64,000 bases of DNA from Mucilaginibacter sp. (GTDB lineage: Bacteria > Bacteroidota > Bacteroidia > Sphingobacteriales > Sphingobacteriaceae): positions 1-64,000 of the forward strand of contig NZ_JANYGQ010000001.1 in the NCBI RefSeq assembly GCF_025359345.1. The letters run 5' to 3'. Positions 1 through 7,136 of the stretch are shown one piece after another (the first letter of the stretch is position 1; each line of letters begins with the position of its first letter). Made by a program: the position numbers and the translations under genes. Under the pieces are notes generated by a model. The model was given only the letters and a program-made list of their open reading frames with translations, was not told the DNA's origin and made no database searches.

Positions 1-888
1 GCTTCACCGATAGCAAGCACGCCGGCACTAACGCCAGATGAGATTACCGCCATAGAAACAGCACTTGGTAAAAAAGGTAGTTATAAAGAAGCCGAATCAG
101 TTCACACAACCCCATTGCCCCGAAACGATTTGAAAGTTACAGTTAAAGGTGCCCCCGTTCCCATCCCTTTCGGTTTTGGCGGTTGGGTATCATTTAAAAA
201 ATCTGTCGACGGCAAATCAGCTATGGTAATGGGAGATACCGTATTGCTACAGGAAGAAGTTAATCCCTTAATATCAGCGGCCCAAGCAAATGGGCTGGAG
301 ATCGGCGCTATCCATAATCACTTTTTTTATGAAGAGCCGCGGATTTTTTATGTTCATGTCCACGGCATGGGTACTGTTGCCGATCTTGCTAAAAGATACG
401 CTGACACCATCCGCGGCAGCAAAATTTTCCCGGCAAATCAGCCGCCGGCCGGTCCGCCACCGACAATGACAGGCAAAGAAAATTTTGATATTCCGGCCCT
501 TGATGCTATTGTTAAATACACCGGGACGGTAAATGGCCCTACCTATAAATATACCATAGGGCGCAGCGATCTTAAAGTAATGATGATGGGGGTTGAAATG
601 ACCACGAATATCGGGTTGAATACCTGGGCCTCTTTCGCCGGAAAGCAGGATGATGCACAGATAGCCGGTGATATTGCCATGCTGCCGGGTGAAGTGAATA
701 ATGTGATCAAAACGTTGCGTCAGCATAATATTGAAGTAGTTGCTGTTCACAGCCATATGCTGAGCGATGACCCGCATATCATATTCCTCCACTATTTAGG
801 TAGGGGCCCAGCAACGGACCTTGCCAAAGGGTTCAGGGCAGCATTAGATGTTTTGGGAAAGGCGCCGATGGGCGGGATGAAGATGTAG
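1..888 (+). CDS. DUF1259 (LppY/LpqO-like) protein, 5' end outside window
   Basis: The frame is open from the first base, so the N-terminus lies upstream; a TTG at 115 is probably not the real start. The visible 295 codons contain two copies of one domain. The first has the motif IHNHF followed by FYVHVHG; the second has VHSHM followed by IIFLHYLG. Each copy then has an A-x-D-L-A-K helix. This duplicated His-rich layout is typical of DUF1259 (LppY/LpqO family). Members are usually exported and their function is unknown. The paired histidines suggest metal binding, which is inference. The gene stands apart from its neighbours and is followed by about 230 bases without a gene. Confidence 0.8.
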   Translation, partial: ASPIASTPALTPDEITAIETALGKKGSYKEAESVHTTPLPRNDLKVTVKGAPVPIPFGFGGWVSFKKSVDGKSAMVMGDTVLLQEEVNPLISAAQANGLEIGAIHNHFFYEEPRIFYVHVHGMGTVADLAKRYADTIRGSKIFPANQPPAGPPPTMTGKENFDIPALDAIVKYTGTVNGPTYKYTIGRSDLKVMMMGVEMTTNIGLNTWASFAGKQDDAQIAGDIAMLPGEVNNVIKTLRQHNIEVVAVHSHMLSDDPHIIFLHYLGRGPATDLAKGFRAALDVLGKAPMGGMKM

Positions 889-974
889 CCAAATAGTAAC
901 TTTGTTGTAATTAATTGGCCCTTAAAACAAAAGAATATGGCCTTTAAAACAAAACCGCCCGGCTTTTATCAACC

Positions 975-1072
975 TACCTTTGTTTCATTCAATAACAACA
1001 ACGATGAAACAAAAAGAAACAACAGATAACCGGAATACACAATTTATTACGGTGATTTGCCGCCAACGGTAA
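975..1072 (+). other. Promoter-like box and 22-codon orphan reading frame
   Basis: TACCTTTG at 975-982 fits the Bacteroidota -7 consensus TAnnTTTG. It lies 21 bases before ATG at 1004, which opens a frame of only 22 codons ending at 1072. This could be the stub of a gene whose body was lost, or chance. The flanking bases 889-1120 hold nothing else that I recognise. Confidence 0.2.
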
Positions 1073-1120
1073 AGGGATTTTTGTAAGGCCGGATAGTATG
1101 TAGCCGAGATAATAAAATAA

Positions 1121-1220
1121 AAGAGCAACAACCAGCGGGTGCATTTCAGGACTCGAACCTGTATTCATGCATTGCTGCATGTTTTCAACCAGCGAAGTAT
1201 CACCTGCCTACGGCATCTTT
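1121..1220 (-). ncRNA. Y-RNA-like gene 8, T-arm-only type
   Basis: Last unit of the array in transcription order. It begins with GATGCCGTA and carries the invariant TACTTCG box (CGAAGTA at 1193-1199 on the + strand). It has a T-arm-like hairpin with loop TTCGAGT and a 6-bp hairpin CATGCA/TGCATG closed by GCAA. No D arm is visible. The outer stem pairs the 5' strand with the CACCCGCTG region near the 3' end. End positions are estimated from the outer stem. Confidence 0.65.
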
Positions 1221-1230
1221 CATTAATAAA

Positions 1231-1358
1231 GGGCAAAAAGCAATTGATAACTATTTAACCTGAACTACAAGCAAAATAAATTGCCGGTTGGAGTTGAACC
1301 AACGCCCTTCCGCCTTCCGGCGGATGTTCTAACCGAAGTATCACCAATTTACGGCACC
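1231..1358 (-). ncRNA. Y-RNA-like gene 7, degenerate D arm
   Basis: Starts GGTGCCGTAAATTGG and has the invariant TACTTCG box (1334-1340 on the + strand). A T arm with stem GTTGG/CCAAC and loop TTCAACT is clear. The D-arm segment GTAGTTCAGGTTAAATAG is degenerate. An extra hairpin CCGCC-GGAA-GGCGG lies before the T arm. The outer stem includes AATTG/CAATT and GGT near the 5' end. Ends are estimated from pairing. Confidence 0.65.
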
Positions 1359-1376
1359 TTTATGTTTTTAAATAAA

Positions 1377-1449
1377 AAGAAGAGCAAAAGCGACCAGCGT
1401 TCGTTATTTGCGTGACAGGCGAAGTAACGCTAGCCTACGGCATCTTCTT
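1377..1449 (-). ncRNA. Y-RNA-like gene 6, minimal form without tRNA-like module
   Basis: Carries the 5' block GATGCCGTA and the invariant TACTTCG box (1420-1426 on the + strand), but neither T nor D arm. An outer stem AAGAAGA/TCTTCTT and an inner stem GGCTAGCG/CGCTGGTC remain. It is therefore the protein-binding stem of the family without the tRNA-like part. It could be a functional short Y RNA or a decayed copy. Confidence 0.5.
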
Positions 1450-1459
1450 TATTTCTTAA

Positions 1460-1568
1460 GGGCGATGGTCAATATGCGCATTTACTGCTCTACCAACTGA
1501 GCTACTTTGGATGGCTCCAAAGGCCGGGTTCGAACCGGCGACACGAAGTAGCGCATATTTACGGCACC
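1460..1568 (-). ncRNA. Y-RNA-like gene 5, complete permuted tRNA-like module
   Basis: Starts GGTGCCGTAAATATGCGC. The outer stem has a perfect 8-bp helix ATATGCGC/GCGCATAT (+ strand 1551-1558 with 1472-1479). The invariant TACTTCG box follows (1544-1550). The tRNA-like module runs T arm (GCCGG/CCGGC, loop TTCGAAC), then a perfect 7-bp acceptor-like stem CTTTGGA/TCCAAAG capped by GCCA (1505-1522), then a canonical D arm GTAGCTCAGTTGGTAGAGC. This order is a circular permutation of tRNA, as in YrlA-class Y RNAs. Confidence 0.78.
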
Positions 1569-1595
1569 TTAATATTTTAATTTCTTTTAAAAAGA

Positions 1596-1723
1596 GGGTA
1601 AAAAGCAACAAGTGACTATAATCCTGTGCTCTACCTGGTTGAGCTACTAGCTGACGTTGGTCGGCAAGGCCGGAATCGAACCGGCAACCCCAGGATCCCG
1701 AAGTAACACTTATTTACGACACC
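1596..1723 (-). ncRNA. Y-RNA-like gene 4, complete permuted tRNA-like module
   Basis: Begins GGTGTCGTAAATAAGTG with TACTTCG at 1699-1705 (+ strand coordinates). The T arm is GCCGG/CCGGC with loop TTCGATT. An imperfect acceptor-like hairpin follows, then a D arm with GCTC/GAGC. An anticodon-stem-like helix GATCCTG/CAGGAT joins the module to the outer stem, which includes AAGTG/CACTT. The RNA ends near TTACCC, which pairs with the 5' GGT. Confidence 0.75.
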
Positions 1724-1724
1724 T

Positions 1725-1800
1725 CTGGCCCCCCAGCCCCCTAAAGGGGAGCGGAGAACTTTTTTTAATTTTATATTCCCCCTTTAGTGGGCTAGGGGGT
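1725..1800. repeat. GC-rich inverted repeat between Y RNA genes 3 and 4
   Basis: A block of Cs and Gs at 1727-1750 (CCCCCTAAAGGGG core) is matched in inverted orientation at 1777-1799. Together they can form a long hairpin. The same repeat family appears inside the 5' coding end of rtcB at 36340-36365. It looks like a small dispersed element that landed in the array spacer. Confidence 0.55.
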
Positions 1801-1808
1801 AAATTAAA

Positions 1809-1947
1809 GGGCAACAAGCAACAAGTGACCAGCACCTTTCGGTGCCCCTGCTCTAACCAAACTGAGCTACTTTAGCTGTTGCTAAAGGCCGGACTCGAAC
1901 CGGCGACCTGGGGGTTATCAATCGAAGTAACACTCGTTTACGACACC
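1809..1947 (-). ncRNA. Y-RNA-like gene 3, complete permuted tRNA-like module
   Basis: Begins GGTGTCGTAAACGAGTG with the TACTTCG box at 1923-1929 (+ strand). The T arm is GCCGG/CCGGC with loop TTCGAGT. It is followed by a perfect 7-bp acceptor-like stem CTTTAGC/GCTAAAG capped by AACA (1870-1887) and a D arm GTAGCTCAGTTTGGTTAGAGC. A further hairpin GCACC-GAAA-GGTGC sits on the 3' side. An anticodon-stem-like CCCC/GGGG helix links module and outer stem. Confidence 0.78.
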
Positions 1948-2022
1948 TTCAACTTAACCCGTCCCCACGTTCCGTTTTCACGGCGACGCGGTTGGGATAT
2001 CTTAATCAATTTCTTTAAAAAA

Positions 2023-2145
2023 GGGTAACAGTCAAAAAGTGACTTACTCTGTGTTTTACCAACTGAACTACAACGGATTGCTCCGAAGGCCGGACTCGAA
2101 CCAGCGACCCAGACTTGAATCGAAGTAACACTTATTTACGACACC
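2023..2145 (-). ncRNA. Y-RNA-like gene 2, complete permuted tRNA-like module
   Basis: Begins GGTGTCGTAAATAAGTG with TACTTCG at 2121-2127 (+ strand). Order of elements: T arm GCTGG/CCGGC with loop TTCGAGT, acceptor-like hairpin CGGA-GCAA-TCCG, D arm GTTC/AAAC with loop AGTTGGTA, linking helix TCTG/CAGA, then CACTT pairing with the 5' AAGTG, and a terminal TTACCC. All parts expected of a YrlA-class Y RNA are present. Confidence 0.76.
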
Positions 2146-2157
2146 TTTTTATTTTAA

Positions 2158-2267
2158 GGAGCTACAGGCGAAACGGGATATTTGTGAGGACTCGAACCTC
2201 ATACAGTTAAACTGCACTGACCTCAGCATTTCATTTTGGTCGAAGTAACCCATTTCTAACGACATCC
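2158..2267 (-). ncRNA. Y-RNA-like gene 1, T-arm-only type
   Basis: First unit after rsr, about 50 bases beyond its stop codon. Starts GGATGTCGTTA and has TACTTCG at 2241-2247 (+ strand). A near-perfect helix GAAATGGG/CCCGTTTC (2249-2256 with 2170-2177) forms the outer stem. A clear T arm TGAGG/CCTCA with loop TTCGAGT is present. The D arm is replaced by a small self-complementary hairpin CAGTT/AACTG. Confidence 0.7.
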
Positions 2268-2283
2268 TTAAGTTTAAAATTTC

Positions 2284-2316
2284 TTTAAAAGTATGGGAAG
2301 TTAGCCTCCCCATACT
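2284..2316 (-). terminator. Hairpin between rsr and the Y RNA array
   Basis: On the minus strand AGTATGGG pairs with CCCATACT (8 bp, 11-nt loop) and is followed by TTTT. It sits 5 bases after the rsr stop codon. It may end the rsr message or be a processing or attenuation point before the Y RNAs. Confidence 0.6.
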
Positions 2317-2320
2317 TGAT

Positions 2321-3901
2321 TTATAGCTCTGTTTTATTTATTTCGCTTAAAGCGGTTTCACCGTTTTCTAATGCAGCTAACACATCGAAAACTTTGTCGC
2401 TCCAGCCGGATACCAGGTACACGTCGTTTTGCAATAACTGCAATGGCGCTTTACCATAGCCTTTCAGGTCGAATAGGTAAAGCTTTGCCCGTGGCGCAAC
2501 TTCGGCCTTGTAACGGACCCATAATGGCTGTATATGGTCGCCGGTTGTTGCGGCGCTGTTCCACAGCTGGCAGTCGGTGAAGAGCATTACTTTATCCGTT
2601 TTTACACGGCGGTTCAGTATATCCTTTATCACCAGGTAGCCATTGGTGCTGTAACCAACTTCGCCTTCGCGTTTGTAAAACTCCTGCACGTTGCCCAGTA
2701 TGCTATTACGTGGCACAGCTATGGTTTTCCAGGTATCGCCAAACATGCCTACCTCCACGTTTTTACAACGAGATTGCAGCAGCATGGCCAGCATCAAGCC
2801 AACATCGTACAGCAACACTTTCGACTTTGCCGAAACTGGCGTCTGCATGGAACCCGATACGTCGCAGGCCAGCAATACGCGGGTGTTGTAATCAAAACCC
2901 TTTATATTGGCGGCGCTTGCCTGTACCGATTTTTCCAAAGCTTCCAGCAATTCGCCGGTGTAGCCTTTGTTGCCGAACAGCAAATCGCTCAGCTTATTGC
3001 TCATCGTCTTCAAGTGAGCGCCTGCGTCCATATTTATCAGCTCGCGGTATGCGGCCAGGTAGCGGAATGGAAACTGCTTTGCCTTTGCAACTTTACCGGC
3101 GTCGGCCAGCGTTGCGCAAACTTTTTGCAGGTGTGCGTAGCTTACGCCTGCATCCTGTATATTGCGCAGGTTACGCAGCAGGGCCATATAACCCAGCTTG
3201 TCGCTGTCAACCAGTTCTTCCCATTTTGCACGGAAAGCTTCCGCCTTTGCTTCGGCACTGTCAAAGTTTAGTTGACCCAGCGCCGACAGTTCCGTTTCCC
3301 AAGTGTATGGCGTTTGCAGGTCGCCGTTCACAATTTTGTTGAACAGCAATTGCTGCAATTCGTCCTTCGCCTTTGGGTGCACAAGGAACAAGGCGTCGCG
3401 CAGTTTTATGGCGCCATCGCGGTTGTACTTTGCAAACTGGTATTCATCAAACCGGTTAAACGCGGTGGTTAAACCTTTCTGCAATTGCTTCGATAAGCGG
3501 TTCAGCGTTTTAGTGCCGGTACGCTTGTTCATCAGCTCGTAACAGGCCAATAGCTCGGTTATTTCGTCGGCACGGTTTACCACCCCGGCTGTAACCCGGG
3601 CGACCAAATTGTCGCCCGAGTGCAGCTTAGCCAATTCAGCAACCAAAACCAATGGCACCGAACGCATATACATTTTGGTACGGGCATACACAGCCAGCTT
3701 ACCAACAAATTCAGCATCGCATTTGGCAATTAAGCCACGCAGGCGGTTTAAGCGGTCCTCGTTTTTTTCGTAAAACGAATCGTTCAGGCTCCAGGTAACC
3801 ACTGTTGAGTAGAGTTCCATTTCGGCGCTCATGGTAAATGCCTTCGCACCTTCGTAGTTGGTGACCTGTGTTTTTGCCTTGCTTAGTAAATTAAATTTCA
3901 T
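2321..3901 (-). CDS. rsr: TROVE-domain Ro60 orthologue (Rsr)
   Basis: A 526-residue Ro60-family ring protein. The N-terminal two thirds are the helical-repeat TROVE domain, which in Ro proteins binds misfolded RNAs in the central hole and Y RNAs on the outer face. The C-terminal von Willebrand A-like domain has an intact MIDAS motif DVSGS at about residue 346. Length matches bacterial Rsr proteins. The start at 3901 is supported by an unusually good GGGAGG ribosome binding site. A Y-RNA-like array follows on the same strand, the genetic link expected for Rsr. The promoter region holds a perfect 8-bp-arm palindrome shared with rtcB, which points to joint control. In other bacteria Rsr works with exonucleases in RNA maturation and decay under stress; that role here is inferred. 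Confidence 0.93.
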   Translation of the reverse strand: MKFNLLSKAKTQVTNYEGAKAFTMSAEMELYSTVVTWSLNDSFYEKNEDRLNRLRGLIAKCDAEFVGKLAVYARTKMYMRSVPLVLVAELAKLHSGDNLVARVTAGVVNRADEITELLACYELMNKRTGTKTLNRLSKQLQKGLTTAFNRFDEYQFAKYNRDGAIKLRDALFLVHPKAKDELQQLLFNKIVNGDLQTPYTWETELSALGQLNFDSAEAKAEAFRAKWEELVDSDKLGYMALLRNLRNIQDAGVSYAHLQKVCATLADAGKVAKAKQFPFRYLAAYRELINMDAGAHLKTMSNKLSDLLFGNKGYTGELLEALEKSVQASAANIKGFDYNTRVLLACDVSGSMQTPVSAKSKVLLYDVGLMLAMLLQSRCKNVEVGMFGDTWKTIAVPRNSILGNVQEFYKREGEVGYSTNGYLVIKDILNRRVKTDKVMLFTDCQLWNSAATTGDHIQPLWVRYKAEVAPRAKLYLFDLKGYGKAPLQLLQNDVYLVSGWSDKVFDVLAALENGETALSEINKTEL

Positions 3902-3936
3902 TGTGGGAACCTCCCTTCTTATTTTGTTTGTTGATA

Positions 3937-3974
3937 CAAAGGTTGGGGGCTACTGCGCAGTGTATTTGCGCAGT
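3937..3974 (-). promoter_or_regulatory. rsr promoter with operator shared with rtcB
   Basis: ACTGCGCA (3952-3959), a 7-base spacer and TGCGCAGT (3967-3974) form a perfect palindrome. Reading toward rsr, TTTG of a -7-like box (AACCTTTG, 3937-3940) follows exactly 11 bases after the palindrome. The same palindrome with the same 7-base spacer and 11-base distance occurs upstream of rtcB at 36872-36898. The site covers the -33 region, so its ligand could repress or activate. Confidence 0.75.
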
Positions 3975-4122
3975 GAAAAATAATTTAATTTTTTTTTGAG
4001 ATAATTATAAAAACGGACGAAAAAGCCTTAGGAAAGCAAATTACATTATTGCATGTTGTAGCTTATTCTATCCGACCGACGGAGTGTCCCGCTTGAGCCG
4101 GCGGAAAAACAATAGCAAATAA

Positions 4123-4153
4123 AAGCGCCTCCCGGAAATCCCGGGAGGCGCTT
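4123..4153 (-). terminator. Strong terminator hairpin
   Basis: A 13-bp stem (AAGCGCCTCCCGG with its complement, 5-base loop) is followed on the minus strand by TTTTATTT. It would end transcription coming from the YwqG-like gene to the right. The gap 3975-4449 otherwise holds only this and the inverted repeat listed next. Confidence 0.7.
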
Positions 4154-4272
4154 CATCAATAAATCGAAATATTTTATTTCCTTAATGCACGGGCCGCTTA
4201 AACGGGCGTGGGTGGCATAAAATTAAAACCCATACATGCCACCCGAAACCGAAATTTGCTTACCCCCCGCTG

Positions 4273-4422
4273 CCGCAAGCGTCCTCGCTTGTGGCCCGCG
4301 TTTAGGTAGCACGTAAGCTATTCGGGATAATGTAGGGTAAATCCAGATGTATATTTATGCAATTCAATCGCAAATACAAAGTTTGTTACCTGTCAGCGTA
4401 CCACAAGCGAGGACGCTTGCGG
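4273..4422. repeat. Small element bounded by 22-bp perfect inverted repeats
   Basis: The arms 4273-4294 and 4401-4422 are exact inverted copies, each centred on CAAGCG-AGGA-CGCTTG, itself a hairpin. About 106 bases without coding sense lie between them. Fragments with similar sequence occur near 28785 and 32960. This resembles a REP/BIME or MITE-like dispersed element. Confidence 0.5.
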
Positions 4423-4449
4423 TAGCGCAGCCTGAAATAGGAATAGCCA

Positions 4450-5382
4450 TCAACAGCATTGTAATATGCACCACGATTTATCAAATCTTTCGGCCGCCAA
4501 ATCTTGTTTTCTTATCCAAAAATATAAGCGCCCGGAATCGCCCCACATCATAGCCGTTTTTTCGTCTTCTGATCCAATTTGAAGTAACAGTAGCCAATCT
4601 TTTGCCCCTTCTTTTAGTTTACCGGCCCTCGGGTCTGTGTAACCCGTCGAATCGCCACAGTATAAACCATTCGTAACCAACTGACACTCCGGTTCCATCT
4701 CACCCTGTATCTGCCCGGCGTAACCGAAAACCTGGTTCTCACCGCCTGCGGCCAGGTCATAGTAGCTGTCGCTGTCTTTGTCCGCAAGGAGTTCCGCAAC
4801 TGCCTCATTTCCCCCATCAGGAAAACTTAGCGCGTTACTAAAGGCTACCGAATTAGCGATGTATATGCCTTCTTCAGGAAGTTCCGCAGGGAAATTTTCC
4901 CGGCGGAAGCCGGAGACACTGTTGTTATACAGCACGCAAAATTTATCGCGGTCCTTAGGGTCGAAACCCCAGGCGTCCTGGTCTGCCGAGTAGAAAAAAG
5001 ATAATTGCCCGCTTTTTGGCAGCAACCCTGAATCATCAAATTTTGACATTTCTTCGCAATTCAGTTGGGCAATAAATGACAAAGGAATTTCCTCATTAGT
5101 TTTTGGCCAGTTTATGCCTGGCGACAGATCAGGCCTGCCACCAACTTTGCTGCTGCCGATAGCAATGTCTTTCTCTTCTATTGGGGTTAATTCAATATCT
5201 ATTTTTGGGCGGACAGATGGTTTGATGCTTTCAAAATACTGGAATAATCCGAATGCTTTAAAATACTTTTCTGCGTCATCAAAAGTTGCAATCCTGTCGG
5301 GCGTTGCAGGATTTATACCTTGCTCATTTATTGCTTTGGTGTCGGAGTTGAAAAAAGCGAACAGTTTTTGTAAGATCCCCAT
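4450..5382 (-). CDS. YwqG family protein (DUF1963)
   Basis: 310 residues with the YwqG/DUF1963 pattern: GGRPDLSPGINWP near residue 81, SFIAQLNCEEM near residue 101, then SGQLSFFYSADQDAWGFDP, and a C-terminal stretch with a DSGRLYFWI motif. The family is widespread and its biochemical function is unknown; members are cytoplasmic and often lie in polymorphic-toxin or immunity contexts, but nothing here suggests such a role. The ATG at 5382 is the only good start. The gene is alone on its strand; the next minus-strand gene upstream ends 133 bases away. Confidence 0.85.
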   Translation of the reverse strand: MGILQKLFAFFNSDTKAINEQGINPATPDRIATFDDAEKYFKAFGLFQYFESIKPSVRPKIDIELTPIEEKDIAIGSSKVGGRPDLSPGINWPKTNEEIPLSFIAQLNCEEMSKFDDSGLLPKSGQLSFFYSADQDAWGFDPKDRDKFCVLYNNSVSGFRRENFPAELPEEGIYIANSVAFSNALSFPDGGNEAVAELLADKDSDSYYDLAAGGENQVFGYAGQIQGEMEPECQLVTNGLYCGDSTGYTDPRAGKLKEGAKDWLLLLQIGSEDEKTAMMWGDSGRLYFWIRKQDLAAERFDKSWCILQCC

Positions 5383-5514
5383 GGTTTAAAGATAGTTTTT
5401 TCCTAAATTATTTTGCGCCCGATTTATCCCCGCAGTGGTAGTTCCCAAACCACAGATTACCTATGCCGGTAGTTTATAAAGCCGTCCTTCCTCCATTTGG
5501 CTAACTCCAACAAC

Positions 5515-7005
5515 CTAATCCTCCTGTATAAGTGCCAACACCACTTTATACGCCGTCTTTTTCTCCCAGCGTGCTATCAGCCAGGCAATAAAGCTCAAAG
5601 TGAAGATATCGTTATTTTCTACCCCGCCAGCCAGGTTCCAAACCGACTTTCTGTACGCGGGTTCAAAAGCCACATCGGGGTCTACCAGGTATTTTTCAAC
5701 CAATTTCAGAAACAATAGCACGCGTTCTTCCGCCGTTTTCAGCAGGTACTTTTTATACCTGCGCCGGAAGCTGGTTAGCCGCGACATGGCAAGTTCGATA
5801 TTGGAGAACTGTGCATAAACCAAAATTTCCATTAGGTTTTTCCGGATAGTCCATAACATGCCCATTTTTTTTTCATACCAGGCATCCGTGCGCGTTAGTA
5901 AGGTAAGCTGTTTCAAACTTCCCCGGTCGTCGCACAGCGCTAAAAACATGGCCAGGCAAATGCGCAGATCTTCAATGTCTTCTGGTTTAGTCTTCTGCTT
6001 TGTATTAGCGAGCGATTCCTGTAACAGCGCAATGGCATCGTCAGCAAAGCCTGTATAGAACAGGTTGAGCCCGGCCAGTAACTGGTGACGCAGATAAAAT
6101 ACCGCGTAATAGCGGCTATCCGTTAACATTAAATCCATCATTTCCTTAAGCCAGGAAGCACTTCCCGCGAAATTCTTTCGTCTCAAATGAAAATTCGCTA
6201 AAAAATACAGGATGGATATATGGTAAAAAAGATACGACTGTTTTTTATGCGACTGCCCCTGCATAAACTGATTCGTCAGCTTGATATAACGCGCTATCAA
6301 TCCATAATTCTGCTGGATCGCCGCGTATTCATTCGCAATGAAAAGAATTTGGTAAACGGACTTATAGGTCATCAAGTCCTGTACAGAAATTTTGTACTTC
6401 CGGATCGTCGTTATTATTAAGGTCGTCAAATTAACGATCTTCCCTTCCAGGTGTATCTCCTGCAGTTCGTGCCTCAAAAAGGCATAGGCCATATTCAATT
6501 TAGCCTCGCGCTGCATATCCGACTGGTTCTGCAGGAAGCGCAAGGTCAAAGCTTCGAGGTCTTCAGCTCCCGGAAGGTGGGCATACTGAAGCTTCAACAG
6601 CAAGAGCTCATTCAGCAAATTAAACTGCTCTAACTCTTCAGCCAGCCGTTCTGCCTTGTCCAAACATTTGAACGCTATCTTAACCACATCATTTTCTAAC
6701 AAAAAACGCCCCACCACAACCAGGCGCAGGGCATCATAGGTGTCGGAGTGGCTGCTTTCAAAGGTTTTCTGCGATAAAAATAGCAGCAAATTATCCTGCA
6801 GTCTTTTACGCAGCGCATGGTATGCATCATTATTTTTTTTGGGATTGTACAGCTTTTTTAAACCATTTATATCATCAGTTTCTATCAAATCAAGCAAAGC
6901 CAAATTTTTCACATCGCTCCTTTTGTTCTTCCGCTGCAAAAACTGTTTAAAGTGTGTTTTGTTGGCACTACTGAGCAGGTTAGTCAACTCCAGGATTGGG
7001 TCCAT
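5515..7005 (-). CDS. Conserved helical-repeat protein of unknown function
   Basis: 496 residues, very rich in Leu, Lys, Glu and Gln and predicted to be almost all alpha helix. There is no signal peptide or membrane segment. Repeated helix pairs of roughly 35 residues (for example around AFKCLDKAERLAEE and LRRKNFAGSASWLKEMM) look TPR-like, though no canonical TPR consensus is present. I know of similar lone proteins in Sphingobacteriaceae without assigned function. A scaffold or binding role is a guess. Codon use matches the neighbours. Confidence 0.65.
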   Translation of the reverse strand: MDPILELTNLLSSANKTHFKQFLQRKNKRSDVKNLALLDLIETDDINGLKKLYNPKKNNDAYHALRKRLQDNLLLFLSQKTFESSHSDTYDALRLVVVGRFLLENDVVKIAFKCLDKAERLAEELEQFNLLNELLLLKLQYAHLPGAEDLEALTLRFLQNQSDMQREAKLNMAYAFLRHELQEIHLEGKIVNLTTLIITTIRKYKISVQDLMTYKSVYQILFIANEYAAIQQNYGLIARYIKLTNQFMQGQSHKKQSYLFYHISILYFLANFHLRRKNFAGSASWLKEMMDLMLTDSRYYAVFYLRHQLLAGLNLFYTGFADDAIALLQESLANTKQKTKPEDIEDLRICLAMFLALCDDRGSLKQLTLLTRTDAWYEKKMGMLWTIRKNLMEILVYAQFSNIELAMSRLTSFRRRYKKYLLKTAEERVLLFLKLVEKYLVDPDVAFEPAYRKSVWNLAGGVENNDIFTLSFIAWLIARWEKKTAYKVVLALIQED

Positions 7006-7077
7006 ATTGCTATATTAACGCAATAAAGGTACCTAAATTATTAATTTATATCGTCAGTATTATTCGTATTCTGCCTT

Positions 7078-7106
7078 TTGCAGGTGTGTTTTACAACCGA
7101 CATTTG
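7078..7106 (+). promoter_or_regulatory. Bacteroidota-type promoter of yiaA
   Basis: TTG at 7078-7080 and GACATTTG ending at 7106 have the -33/-7 spacing seen in Bacteroidota sigma-ABfr promoters. The start codon of the YiaA gene follows 31 bases later. Confidence 0.45.
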
Positions 7107-7136
7107 ATTCCATATTAATCACAAAAACAAAATAAA

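Noticed and set aside
1657..1875. A 72-codon reading frame on the + strand
   Set aside because: It runs antisense through two Y-RNA-like genes and a GC-rich repeat and has no protein-like motif.
1121..2145. Ordinary minus-strand tRNA genes
   Set aside because: T arm precedes D arm within each unit and the acceptor stem is closed by a loop, so no linear cloverleaf with free ends can form.
1121..2267. Repeated short motif at intervals, CRISPR-like at first sight
   Set aside because: The conserved box is only about 7 bases, spacing varies from 86 to 224 bases, and the intervening sequence folds into tRNA-like arms. No cas gene is near.
2534..3342. Long + strand reading frames opposite rsr
   Set aside because: They are antisense shadows of the TROVE gene, which has clear domain motifs and a promoter.
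4210..4260. A minus-strand tail reading GGMYGF before a stop, recalling a chaperonin C-terminus
   Set aside because: Only a few residues match and there is no upstream coding sequence; it is part of a hairpin-rich spacer.
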